Origin: Streptomyces xantholiticus
Lineage (GTDB): Bacteria; Actinomycetota; Actinomycetes; Streptomycetales; Streptomycetaceae
Assembly (NCBI RefSeq): GCF_014651015.1
Contig: NZ_BMWB01000026.1
Span: 31,604-95,603 of the forward strand
Reading direction: 5' to 3'
DNA length: 64,000 bases
Shown here: piece after piece, positions 16,729-25,525 of the stretch
Position numbering within the stretch: position 1 is the first letter of the stretch
Layout: every line of letters begins with the position of its first letter
The notes under the pieces: generated by a model
The model's database searches: none
Told to the model about the DNA's origin: nothing
The model's input: the letters and a program-made list of their open reading frames with translations, nothing else
Made by a program: the position numbers and the translations under genes

Positions 16729-18096
16729 GTGATGCGCAGAACTCTTCGTACGAGCAGGGCCGCAGTGGTGTTCGCCGCGATCGGCGCCCTCGCCCTCACC
16801 GGATGCGGCGGTGACAAGGACGGCGGCGAGCCGGGTGACGGCGGTCCGGCGCAGGGCAGCGAGTCGCCCGCATCGGTCCAGCTGCCGAAGCTGAACGGCG
16901 AGAAGATCGAGGTCGCCGCCGTCTGGAGCGGCCCCGAGCAGGAGAACTTCACCAAGGTCCTGGACGAGTTCGAGAAGCGCACCGGCGCGACGGTCACCTT
17001 CGTCCCCGCGCAGGACCCGATCGTCAACTTCCTCGGCACGAAGATCGCCGGCGGCAGCCCGCCGGACGTGGCGATGCTGCCTCAGGTCGGTGCGATCGAG
17101 CAGGCGGTGGCGCGCAAGTGGGCCAAGCCCGTCGGTCCTGAGGCCAAGGCGCAGCTGGAGAAGAACTACTCGAAGGGCTGGCAGGACCTCGGGGCCGTCG
17201 ACGGCGAGCAGTACGGCGTGTACTACAAGGCCGCCAACAAGTCCCTGATCTGGTACAACAACACGGTCTTCGAGAACGCGGGGGCGACGGAGCCGAAGAC
17301 CTGGAAGGACTTCCTGTCGACGGCGGAGACGATCTCCGCGTCGGGCGTGACGCCGGTCTCCGTCGCGGGCGCCGACGGCTGGGTCCTCACCGACTGGTTC
17401 GAGAACATCTACCTCTCCCAGGCCGGTCCCGAGAAGTACGACCAGCTCGCCAAGCACGAGATCAAGTGGACCGACCCGTCGGTGAAGGACGCCCTGACCA
17501 CGCTCGGCGAGCTGTTCGGCAAGCCGAACCTGATCGCGGGCGGCACGGACGGCGCGCTCCAGACGGAGTTCCCCGCGTCCGTCACCCAGACCTTCACCGG
17601 CGGTGACGCTCCGAAGGCCGCGATGGTCTTCGAGGGCGACTTCGTGACCGTCAACATCGCGCAGACCGACGCCAAGATCGGTACGGACGCCAAGGTGTTC
17701 CCGTTCCCGGCCGTCGGCGCGAAGCCGCCGGTGGTGACCGGCGGCGACGCGGCGGTGGCGCTGAAGGACAGCAAGGGAGCCCAGGCGCTGCTGACCTTCC
17801 TGGCGTCGCCCGACGCCGCGGCGATCCAGGCGGCGGCCGGTGGATTCCTCTCGCCGAACAAGGCGCTGGACGTGGCCGCGTATCCGAACGACGTGCAGCG
17901 TGACATCGCGAAGGCGTTGATCGCGTCGGGTGACGACTTCCGCTTCGACATGTCGGACCAGATGCCGCAGTCGTTCGGCGGGACGCCCGGCAAGGGCGAG
18001 TGGAAGATCCTGCAGGACTTCCTGAAGAACCCCAAGGATGTCGCGGGCACCCAGCAGAAGCTGGAGGCCGAGGCGGCCAAGGCGTTCAAGAGCTGA
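16729..18096 (+). CDS. Sugar ABC transporter solute-binding lipoprotein
   Basis: A 455-residue family-1 extracellular binding protein. It has a lipoprotein signal with lipobox ALTGC (Cys near residue 26) followed by an acidic Gly-rich linker. The mature part shows the two-lobe pattern of carbohydrate-binding proteins, with VWSGPEQENFTKVLDEFEKRTG near the start (read in pieces), GGSPPDVAMLPQ, and a C-terminal MSDQMPQSFGG region. Substrate is unknown, probably an oligosaccharide. The start is GTG 16729 or the adjacent ATG 16732; GGAGAG is about 8 bases before the GTG. It is the first gene of a three-gene operon and is preceded by a palindrome. Confidence 0.92.
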   Translation: MMRRTLRTSRAAVVFAAIGALALTGCGGDKDGGEPGDGGPAQGSESPASVQLPKLNGEKIEVAAVWSGPEQENFTKVLDEFEKRTGATVTFVPAQDPIVNFLGTKIAGGSPPDVAMLPQVGAIEQAVARKWAKPVGPEAKAQLEKNYSKGWQDLGAVDGEQYGVYYKAANKSLIWYNNTVFENAGATEPKTWKDFLSTAETISASGVTPVSVAGADGWVLTDWFENIYLSQAGPEKYDQLAKHEIKWTDPSVKDALTTLGELFGKPNLIAGGTDGALQTEFPASVTQTFTGGDAPKAAMVFEGDFVTVNIAQTDAKIGTDAKVFPFPAVGAKPPVVTGGDAAVALKDSKGAQALLTFLASPDAAAIQAAAGGFLSPNKALDVAAYPNDVQRDIAKALIASGDDFRFDMSDQMPQSFGGTPGKGEWKILQDFLKNPKDVAGTQQKLEAEAAKAFKS

Positions 18097-18100
18097 CGCC

Positions 18101-19447
18101 GTGCCGCCCGTCACCGCGGGGGGCCCGGCCCGTCCGGCGCCCCCCGCCGACAAGCGCAAGAGCGTGACAGGCACACGTAAAATCGTGGCGGCCGGCTTTC
18201 TGCTGCCCGCGCTGGTGCTGCTGGGCGCGCTCGTGGTCTACCCGATCGGGTACTCCCTCTACCGGTCCTTCTTCGACCAGTCGGGCGGCGGCTTCGCCGG
18301 GCTCGGCAACTATGTGGAGATCTTCACCGACGACACGATCCTGACCGCGGTCAAGAACAACGCGATCTGGGTCGTGGTCGCACCGACCGTCTCCACGGCG
18401 CTCGGTCTGATCTTCGCGGTGCTCACCGAACGGGTCCGCTGGGGAACCGCGTTCAAGCTGATCGTCTTCATGCCGATGGCGATCTCGATGCTCGCCGCGG
18501 GCATCATCTTCCGGCTCGTGTACGAGCAGGACCCGGAGCGCGGGGTGGCCAACGCGGTCTGGGTGGGCGTGCACGACACGTTCGCCGAGTCGGCCGGCTT
18601 CCCCCGGGCCCGCCCACTGCCGGTGCATCCGCTGGAGGCCGCCGGGGGCGGTGCGTTCATCACCAAGGAGCCGGTCTCGGCCGGAACTCCCGTGCGGATA
18701 CCCCTGGTCGGTGTGGCGCCCGCGAAGATGCCGTCCGATGCGCAGCCGGCCAAGACGGCGGAGCCCGGCGACGGGAAGATCCACGGGACGGCCTGGCTGG
18801 ACTTCACCCGGGGCGGCGGCGGCAAGCCGAACGTCGTCGACACCAAGGAACTCGGCCTCAAGGGCATCGAGGTGGAGGCGGTCAAGGACGGCAAGGTGGT
18901 CGCCGAGGCCCGCGCCGGGGCCGACGGCACGTTCACCCTGCCGGCCTCCGCGGACGGCGCGCTGCTGCGGCTTCCCGCCGACAACTTCCGGGAGCCGTAC
19001 AACGGCGTCAACTGGCTCGGCCCGAACCTGGTCACGCCGGCGATCATCGGCAGCTACGTGTGGATGTGGGCGGGGTTCGCGATGGTGCTGATCGCGGCGG
19101 GGCTGGCGAGCGTGCCGCGCGAACTCATGGAGGCGGCGCGGGTCGACGGCGCGAACGAATGGCAGGTGTTCCGACGGATCACGGTGCCGCTGCTGGCGCC
19201 GGTGCTCGCGGTCGTCCTGGTGACGCTGATGATCAATGTGCTGAAGATCTTCGACCTGGTCTTCATCATCGCGCCGGGCTCGTCCCAGGACGACGCGAAC
19301 GTCCTCGCGCTCCAGCTGTACCGGTCGTCGTTCGGCACCGACGCTGACCTCGGTCTGGGCAGTGCGATCGCGGTGCTGCTCCTGCTGCTGGTGCTGCCGG
19401 TGATGTTCTTCAACATCCGCAGGATGCGAAGGGAGACCCGGCAATGA
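18101..19447 (+). CDS. Sugar ABC transporter permease (MalF-like) with large inserted extracellular domain
   Basis: A 448-residue permease, against about 300 for ordinary CUT1 permeases. TM1 (about 25-48, LLPALVLLGALVVYPIGYSL) and the central spans are normal. The EAA loop near the C-terminus reads ELMEAARVDGANEWQVFRRI. Between the third span (MPMAISMLAAGIIFRL) and the VTPAIIGSYVWMWAG span lie about 160 extra hydrophilic residues (about 145-305). They include GIEVEAVKDGKVVAEARAG and DGTFTLP, which look like a beta-sandwich of the Cna-B or carboxypeptidase-regulatory kind. E. coli MalF has a P2 loop at a comparable place that contacts the binding protein, so a docking role is plausible. The GTG at 18101 lies 4 bases after the upstream stop. 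Confidence 0.88.
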   Translation: MPPVTAGGPARPAPPADKRKSVTGTRKIVAAGFLLPALVLLGALVVYPIGYSLYRSFFDQSGGGFAGLGNYVEIFTDDTILTAVKNNAIWVVVAPTVSTALGLIFAVLTERVRWGTAFKLIVFMPMAISMLAAGIIFRLVYEQDPERGVANAVWVGVHDTFAESAGFPRARPLPVHPLEAAGGGAFITKEPVSAGTPVRIPLVGVAPAKMPSDAQPAKTAEPGDGKIHGTAWLDFTRGGGGKPNVVDTKELGLKGIEVEAVKDGKVVAEARAGADGTFTLPASADGALLRLPADNFREPYNGVNWLGPNLVTPAIIGSYVWMWAGFAMVLIAAGLASVPRELMEAARVDGANEWQVFRRITVPLLAPVLAVVLVTLMINVLKIFDLVFIIAPGSSQDDANVLALQLYRSSFGTDADLGLGSAIAVLLLLLVLPVMFFNIRRMRRETRQ

Positions 19448-20355
19448 GCGCGACCGACGCCACGGCGAAGACCGACGCCACGGCAGGCTCCGAGGTCAAG
19501 GCCAAGCACTCCCTCGCCACCCGGATCGCCGCCCGCACCGGCGGTGGTGTGCTGCGTGTCTTCCTGGTCCTGGCGGCGCTGTTCTGGCTCATGCCGACCG
19601 TCGGCCTGCTGCTCTCGTCGCTGCGCGACAGCGGCGACATCGCGGCCAGCGGCTGGTGGAAGGTGTTCACTGCCCCGGCCCGGATCACCACGGAGAACTA
19701 CTCACGTCTGCTGGAGAACGAGGCGATCACCGACTCCCTCTTCTCCACGGTGATGATCACCGTCCCGGCCACCGTGCTGGTCGTGGTCATCGGCGCCCTC
19801 GCCGGATACGCGTTCGCGTGGATGGAGTTCCCCGGACGTGACTGGTGGTTCATGGTCGTCGTCGGTCTGCTGGTGGTCCCCGTGCAGGTCGCTCTGGTGC
19901 CCGTCTCCGAACTCTTCGGCGTGATCGGCATCTTCGAGACGACGATCGGCGTGGTCCTCTTCCATGTCGCCTTCGGCCTGCCCTTCGCGATCTTCCTGTT
20001 GCGGAACTTCTTCGCGGAGATCCCCCGCGAGCTGCTGGAGGCTGCCCGGCTCGACGGCGCCGGTGAGATCCGGCTCTTCACCCGGGTGGTCATGCCGCTG
20101 GGCGGCCCGGCGATCGCCTCGCTCGGCATCTTCCAGTTCCTGTGGGTGTGGAACGACATGCTGGTCGCGTTGATCTTCGCGGACTCCGACAGCGCGCCGA
20201 TCACCGTGGCGCTCCAGCGGCAGGTACGGCAGTTCGGCAACAACATCGACGTGCTCGCGCCCGGTGCGTTCGTGTCGATGATCATTCCTCTGGCGGTGTT
20301 CTTCGCCTTCCAGCGGCAGTTCGTCTCCGGTGTGATGGCGGGCGCGGTCAAGTGA
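19444..20355 (+). CDS. Sugar ABC transporter permease (MalG-like)
   Basis: A 303-residue CUT1 permease with six predicted spans and the EAA motif ELLEAARLDGAGEIRLFTRV. Its ATG overlaps the upstream stop (ATGA), so the two permeases are translationally coupled. No ATP-binding protein gene follows. In Streptomyces a shared ATPase, MsiK, serves many such importers, and that is the likely partner here (established for the genus, inferred for this operon). Confidence 0.93.
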   Translation: MSATDATAKTDATAGSEVKAKHSLATRIAARTGGGVLRVFLVLAALFWLMPTVGLLLSSLRDSGDIAASGWWKVFTAPARITTENYSRLLENEAITDSLFSTVMITVPATVLVVVIGALAGYAFAWMEFPGRDWWFMVVVGLLVVPVQVALVPVSELFGVIGIFETTIGVVLFHVAFGLPFAIFLLRNFFAEIPRELLEAARLDGAGEIRLFTRVVMPLGGPAIASLGIFQFLWVWNDMLVALIFADSDSAPITVALQRQVRQFGNNIDVLAPGAFVSMIIPLAVFFAFQRQFVSGVMAGAVK

Positions 20356-20383
20356 CCGGCTGACTGACGGACGTACGGAAGAA

Positions 20384-20412
20384 GCGGCCTGGTTACCCCG
20401 TAACCGGGCCGC
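20384..20412 (+). terminator. Terminator of the sugar ABC operon
   Basis: 13-bp arms with one mismatch (20384-20396, 20400-20412) and a 3-base loop, placed 29 bases after the last permease stop. Confidence 0.72.
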
Positions 20413-20510
20413 CATTCCATGTTCGTCCCCCGTATGCCACGTGCGGCGTAACCAAGTCACCCCATTGGCCGTTCTCGGGCCATCCTGCCCGCGCGACCTC
20501 TGGATGTGCC

Positions 20511-22805
20511 GTGCCCCGGTTCAGCGTCATCGTGCCCGCGTTCAAGGTCCAGGCCTACCTGCATGAATGCCTGGATTCGGTGCTGACTCAGACCTTCGCC
20601 GATCTCGAACTCATCGCGGTCGACGACTGCTCGCCGGATTCCTGCGGTGCGATCATCGATGAGGTTGCCGCGCGGGATCCGCGCGTACGGGCGGTCCACC
20701 TACCGAGGAACGTGGGACTCGGCCAGGCGCGCAATGCCGGGCTGGCCCTCGCGACCGGTGACTACATCCTCTTCCTGGACAGCGACGACAGCCTCGTCCC
20801 CGGGGCGCTCGAGGCCGTCGCCGACCGGCTCGAGAGGACCGGCGCCCCCGATGTCCTCGTCTTCGACTACGCCCGCACGTACTGGACCGGTGAGGTCTCC
20901 CGGAACAAGTTCGCCGCACTGCTGTCCGAGCAGGGCCGGGCGCCGTTCGCTCTCGCGGACCGGCCGGACCTGCTCAAGCTGCTGATGGTGGTCTGGAACA
21001 AGGCGTACCGGCGGGAGTTCGTCGAACGTGAGGGCTTCGCCTTCCCGCCCGGCTACTACGAGGACACCCCCTGGACCTATCCGGCGCTGCTGGCGGCCTC
21101 CACCATCGCCACCCTGGACCGGGTGTGCGTGCACTACCGCCAGCGCCGGCAGGGCGGCAACATCCTCGCCACCACCAGCCGCAAGCACTTCGACATCTTC
21201 GACCAGTACGACCGGGTGTTCGCGTTCCTCGACGCCCGCCCCGCGCTCGAGCACTGGAAGCCCGTCCTGTACCGGCGGATGGTCGACCACTTCTCGACGC
21301 TGGCCACGGCACGGGGCCGGCTGCCCAGCGGCAGCCGTGCCGAGTTCTTCCGCCGGGCCCGTGCGCACTGCCGCCGGTACCGCGCGCCGGGGGCGACGCC
21401 CGCCCTGCGCGGCCGGCTGCGCCATGCGCTGATCCGCAACGGCGGCCACCGTCTCTACCGCGCGCTGTGGGCGGGTGACCGGCTGCGCTCCCGCACCCGC
21501 CAGGTCGCCGGGCGCGGCCGCCGTGTGCTGCGCGCCGTGGCCCTGCAGGTGCACTACCGCATCCAGTTGCGGCTGCCGGTCCGCTCCGACCTGGCGGTCT
21601 TCGCCGCCTACTGGAACCGCGGCTACTCCTGCAACCCGGCCGCGATCGAGGAGAAGGTGCGCGAGCTCGCACCGCACATCCGCACCGCGTGGATCGCGGA
21701 CGAGGCCCACCACCACACGATCCCGGCAGGGACGCGGCGGCTGCGGCCGGGGTCGTTCGGCTACTGGTTGGCGCTCGCCCGCGCCAGATACCTGGTGAAC
21801 AACGTCAACTTCGACCGGCGGCTGGTCAAGCGGCCCGGACAGATCATGGTCCAGACGCATCACGGCACGCCGCTGAAGACGATGGGCATCGACCTCCAGG
21901 AACGCCCGGCCGCCGCCCGCTCCATGAACTTCGCAGAGCTGCTGGCAAGCGCCGACAAGTGGGACTACGCCCTCTCCGCCAACCGCCATTCCACCCTGGT
22001 CTGGGAGCGGGCATACCCGTCGGCGTGCACCGTGCTCGAGTACGGCTACCCGCGCAACGACGTGTACCAGCGCGCCGGCGCCGAGGACGTGGCACGGCTG
22101 CGTGCCTCGCTCGGCATCCCGGAGGGCCGCCTCGCGGTCCTCTACGCGCCGACCCACCGCGACTACCGCCGCAGCCAGACCCCGCAGATCGACGTCGAGC
22201 GGTTCGCCACGGCCCTCGGCCCCGGGTTCGTGCTGCTCACCCGCGCACACTACTTCAGCGACACCCCACTGGTCGGCGCCGAGGCGCACCGGATCATCGA
22301 TGTCTCCGGCCATCCCTCCGTGGAGTCCCTGTGCCTCGCCTCTGACGCACTGGTCACGGACTACTCGTCCCTGATGTTCGACTATGCGGTCCTCGACCGG
22401 CCGATCGTGCTGCACACCGGCGACTGGGATGCCTACCAGGCGGCGCGCGGGACGTACTTCGACATCCGGGAGTGCCCGCCGGGAGCCGTCGCCCGTACCG
22501 AGGACGAACTCGTCGACATCTTCGCGACGGGCCACTGGAGCGGCTCGCGCTCCGCCCAGTTGCGGGCCGCGTTCCGGCGGCGCTTCTGCCCGTACGACGA
22601 CGGGCTCGCGGCCGAACGCGTCGTGCGCCGGGTCTTCCTCGGAGAGAGCGCCGGCCTGCCGGTCGTCGTCCCGCAGGAGCAGCGCATCCCGGCTCCCGCT
22701 CCCACCCCGGCCCCCGTACCGCTGTCTGCCACCGTGCCGCGGCCGGCGGCCGGCCTGCTGCCCGCCCAGGGCGCCGGCGGCCTCGTTCCCTCCCAGCACG
22801 CCTGA
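20511..22805 (+). CDS. GT2 glycosyltransferase / CDP-glycerol glycerophosphotransferase fusion
   Basis: A 764-residue two-domain protein. The N-terminal GT2 domain (about 1-250) has FSVIVPAFKV, VDDCSPD and an intact LDSDD nucleotide-sugar/metal motif. The C-terminal part (about 365-730) is a TagF/TarF-type polyol-phosphate transferase with QTHHGTPLK, YAPTHRDY, RAHYF and VTDYSSLMFDY. It should add a sugar and a glycerol-phosphate-like unit to a wall teichoic acid-type polymer at the inner membrane face. Start is GTG at 20511 with only a weak ribosome binding site. The tail after about residue 730 is Pro/Ala-rich. It is followed after 30 bases by a paralogue, so the pair forms an operon. Confidence 0.9.
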   Translation: MPRFSVIVPAFKVQAYLHECLDSVLTQTFADLELIAVDDCSPDSCGAIIDEVAARDPRVRAVHLPRNVGLGQARNAGLALATGDYILFLDSDDSLVPGALEAVADRLERTGAPDVLVFDYARTYWTGEVSRNKFAALLSEQGRAPFALADRPDLLKLLMVVWNKAYRREFVEREGFAFPPGYYEDTPWTYPALLAASTIATLDRVCVHYRQRRQGGNILATTSRKHFDIFDQYDRVFAFLDARPALEHWKPVLYRRMVDHFSTLATARGRLPSGSRAEFFRRARAHCRRYRAPGATPALRGRLRHALIRNGGHRLYRALWAGDRLRSRTRQVAGRGRRVLRAVALQVHYRIQLRLPVRSDLAVFAAYWNRGYSCNPAAIEEKVRELAPHIRTAWIADEAHHHTIPAGTRRLRPGSFGYWLALARARYLVNNVNFDRRLVKRPGQIMVQTHHGTPLKTMGIDLQERPAAARSMNFAELLASADKWDYALSANRHSTLVWERAYPSACTVLEYGYPRNDVYQRAGAEDVARLRASLGIPEGRLAVLYAPTHRDYRRSQTPQIDVERFATALGPGFVLLTRAHYFSDTPLVGAEAHRIIDVSGHPSVESLCLASDALVTDYSSLMFDYAVLDRPIVLHTGDWDAYQAARGTYFDIRECPPGAVARTEDELVDIFATGHWSGSRSAQLRAAFRRRFCPYDDGLAAERVVRRVFLGESAGLPVVVPQEQRIPAPAPTPAPVPLSATVPRPAAGLLPAQGAGGLVPSQHA

Positions 22806-22835
22806 GTCCCAGAAGAACGCGAGAAGAAGTTGTCC

Positions 22836-25145
22836 ATGCCCCGTGTGAGCGTCGTCGTCCCCGTCCGCCGTGTACGCGGAAGCCTCCGCGAGTGCCTGGA
22901 GTCGGTGCTCTCCCAGTCGTTCGCCGACTTCGAGATCATCGGGGTCGCCGACGGCTGCCCGGACGGCTCCGGGCGGCTGCTCGACGAGATCGCGGCAGTC
23001 GACCCACGGGTGCGTGCCGTCCATCTCGCAGAGCCGGCGGGCCCCGACGGCCGGCGCACGGCGGGGGCGGAGCACGCGAAGGGCGACTACCTGCTGTTCC
23101 TGGAGGGGACCCATGTGCTGCTGCCCGGTGCACTGCGGCGGATCACCGACCGGCTCGCGGCGGCGAAGGATCCGGACCTGCTGCTCTTCGGCCATGTCCG
23201 CACACCGTTCCGCGGCACGCCGCAGCCCAGCCGGTCCCTCCAGCTGCTGAAGGACATGGCCGGTACGGAGGTCTGCATGCTCGCGGACCGCCCCGAGCTC
23301 CTCGAGGTGGCCGCGGTGTGCTGGAACCGGGCGGTGCGCCGCGAGTTCCACGAGTCCGGGCACGTGCCCTTCGCCCCGGGGCAGTACGGCGACCGGATGT
23401 ACGCGCTGGGCACACTCGCCACCGCAGGTACGGTCGCCGCGCTGCCGGTGCCGTGTGTCGAGCACCGTCAGCAGCGTCATGTGCCGCAGCTCGCGGAACC
23501 GCACGACGGCCTCGCTCCCGGCGAGCGGAGCGAGCAGACCGGTCGGAGCGAGCAGACCGCCCTGGGCGGTGAGCTCGAACTCGTCGAGCAGTTCGGCGGC
23601 CTGATCCGCGCGTTGCGGGACGCGCCCCGGTTCGACGCCGTGCACGGGCCGCTGTTCGACCTGGTTTCGCGGGAGCTGCTGGAGACGTACGGGGTGCTCC
23701 GGCGACGCCGTCGTGCCTACGTCCGTGCGGTCGCGGCGTTCCACCGGGACCACCTGCCGCCCGGACACCGCCCGGCGGACGGCGTCAGGGCGCTGCGCCT
23801 GCGGCTGCTGACCGGCGGCCGGGCCGGGCGGCTGCGGGCCCTCGACGCCGCCCTCGCCGCCCGCCGCGGGCTGCTCGCCGTCGTGCCGGCGGTGCGCCGG
23901 CGGCTGGGACGGCGGCTCACGCCGCTGTACTACCGCCTCCAGCGACTGCTGCCGCTGCAACGCGACCTCGCCGTCTACAGCGCGTACTGGAACCGGGGAG
24001 TGAGCTGCAATCCCGCGGCCGTGCACCGCAAGGCGGCGGAGCTGGCGCCGCATGTGCGCGGGGTCTGGGTGGTGACGCAGAAGGCCGCCGCCGCACTGCC
24101 GCCCGGCATCGACCACGTCGTGCCGGGATCGCGGCGCTACTGGGCGGTGATGGCCCGTGCCACGTACTTCTTCAGCAACGTCAACTTCCCCAATCAGGTG
24201 GTCAAGCGCCGTGGCCAGGTGCATGTGATGACCCACCACGGCACGCCCCTCAAGGTGATGGGTGTGGGCCAGGCCCGGTACCCGGCGGCGGCACAGGGCA
24301 TGAACTTCAAGGACCTGCTGCGCCGGGTGGACCGCTGGGACCTCAGCCTCTCGTCCAACCCGCACTCGACGGAGAGCTGGGCGAGCGCCTACCCGGGCGC
24401 CGTACGGCATCTGGAGACCGGCTACCCGCGCAACGACGTCCTCGTCGAGGCGGACCCGGAGCGGATCCGCGCCGTCCGTGCGGCGCTCGGTGTCCGCCCC
24501 GGGCAGCGGGCCGTCCTGTACGCGCCGACGTTCCGCGACTACGAACGGACGTTCACCTGCCGGCTGGACCTGGAGCGCGTCGCGAAGGCCTTGGGCGAGG
24601 ACACCGTGCTCCTTGTCCGCGCCCACTACTTCCACGACGAGAGCGGTCTCGCCGCGCACCCGGGCATCGTCGACGTCTCCTGTCACCCGAGCGCCGAGGA
24701 GCTGTATCTGGCGGCGGACGCGCTCGTGACCGACTACTCGTCCGCGATGTTCGACTACGCCAACCTGGACCGGCCGATCGTGATCCACGCCCCCGACTGG
24801 GAGACGTACCGGGCCGTGCGCGGCGTCTGCTTCGACCTGCTCTCCGGTGCACCGGGTGACACGCCCGGCGCGGTGACCCGTTCGACCAACGAGCTGATCC
24901 GGGTTTTCTCCGACGGCACGTGGGACGGCGAGGCGGCGCGTGCGTTGCGAGCCGCCTTCCGGGAGCGTTTCTGCACGTTCGACGACGGGCGGGCAGCGGA
25001 GCGCGTCGTACGCCATGTGCTGCTGGGCGAGCCCGAGCTGCTGCCCGTGACACCGCCCGCGGAGCGCCGCCCGGTGGTGCTGCCGAGCCAGGCCCACGCC
25101 CACCGGGCGGACATGCTCAGCTCTGATGGCCGGCCATCACGGTGA
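22836..25145 (+). CDS. CDP-glycerol glycerophosphotransferase with degenerate GT2 domain
   Basis: A 769-residue paralogue of the preceding gene with the same layout. The C-terminal transferase (about 380-750) is well kept: MTHHGTPLKVMG, YAPTFRDYE, RAHYF and VTDYSSAMFDY. The GT2 domain has lost its key residues: the DDxSxD segment reads GVADGCPD, and the LDSDD motif is replaced by FLEGTH. That half is therefore unlikely to transfer sugar and may be structural or bind acceptor. I chose ATG 22836, six bases after GAGAAGAAG; TTG 22830 is an alternative. The 3' end overlaps the convergent flippase gene by 29 bases. A 16-bp direct repeat (23526-23541, 23544-23559) encodes the duplicated SEQTGRSEQT. 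Confidence 0.87.
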   Translation: MPRVSVVVPVRRVRGSLRECLESVLSQSFADFEIIGVADGCPDGSGRLLDEIAAVDPRVRAVHLAEPAGPDGRRTAGAEHAKGDYLLFLEGTHVLLPGALRRITDRLAAAKDPDLLLFGHVRTPFRGTPQPSRSLQLLKDMAGTEVCMLADRPELLEVAAVCWNRAVRREFHESGHVPFAPGQYGDRMYALGTLATAGTVAALPVPCVEHRQQRHVPQLAEPHDGLAPGERSEQTGRSEQTALGGELELVEQFGGLIRALRDAPRFDAVHGPLFDLVSRELLETYGVLRRRRRAYVRAVAAFHRDHLPPGHRPADGVRALRLRLLTGGRAGRLRALDAALAARRGLLAVVPAVRRRLGRRLTPLYYRLQRLLPLQRDLAVYSAYWNRGVSCNPAAVHRKAAELAPHVRGVWVVTQKAAAALPPGIDHVVPGSRRYWAVMARATYFFSNVNFPNQVVKRRGQVHVMTHHGTPLKVMGVGQARYPAAAQGMNFKDLLRRVDRWDLSLSSNPHSTESWASAYPGAVRHLETGYPRNDVLVEADPERIRAVRAALGVRPGQRAVLYAPTFRDYERTFTCRLDLERVAKALGEDTVLLVRAHYFHDESGLAAHPGIVDVSCHPSAEELYLAADALVTDYSSAMFDYANLDRPIVIHAPDWETYRAVRGVCFDLLSGAPGDTPGAVTRSTNELIRVFSDGTWDGEAARALRAAFRERFCTFDDGRAAERVVRHVLLGEPELLPVTPPAERRPVVLPSQAHAHRADMLSSDGRPSR

Positions 25146-25491
25146 CCAGGCCGGCCACGACCATCAGCGAGCCGGCCCAGGTCCACATCGAGGTCCGCTC
25201 GTGCAGCACGGTGGAACTGGCCAGCACGATCAGCAGATAGCCCAGCGCGTTGAACGGATAGGCGATGTTCAGTGGCACCCGTGCCAGCGTGGACATCCAG
25301 GCCACCGCGGAGACGCCGAAGACGACGAGGCCGAGGACGACCCAAGGGCTGGTCGCCGCCCGTACCATCAGCGAACCCCCGCTGTGCTCGGCCACGGCGG
25401 CCGCGGAGCGCATGCCGTGTTTCAGCATGATCTGCCCCGCCGCCGAGGAGAAGACGGCGAAGAGCAGCAGCAACAGACTGGGCAGGGTCAA
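25117..25491 (-). CDS. Small EamA/SMR-type membrane protein (ArnE-like flippase subunit)
   Basis: A 124-residue protein with four predicted TM helices (LLLLLFAVFSSAAGQIMLKHG, WVVLGLVVFGVSAVAWMS, AYPFNALGYLLIVLASS, WTWAGSLMVVAGLVTVM, each read in parts). The size and the QIMLKHG and AYPF/LGY patterns fit the EamA/SMR group. That group includes the ArnE/ArnF subunits that move lipid-linked aminoarabinose across the membrane. TTG at 25491 is preceded by AGGAGGAGG; the longer frame upstream is a shadow. It follows a polyprenyl-sugar-type GT2 gene by 34 bases on the same strand. A role in flipping the polyprenyl-phosphate-sugar made there is a reasonable inference. Confidence 0.78.
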   Translation of the reverse strand: MTLPSLLLLLFAVFSSAAGQIMLKHGMRSAAAVAEHSGGSLMVRAATSPWVVLGLVVFGVSAVAWMSTLARVPLNIAYPFNALGYLLIVLASSTVLHERTSMWTWAGSLMVVAGLVTVMAGHQS

Positions 25492-25525
25492 GGTCCTCCT
25501 CCTGGTGGGCCGTCGGCGCCGGGGG

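Noticed and set aside
20700..25103. Minus-strand frame of over 1400 codons opposite the two transferases
   Set aside because: It crosses two real genes and their intergenic gap. The translation has no domain signal, while both plus-strand genes do.
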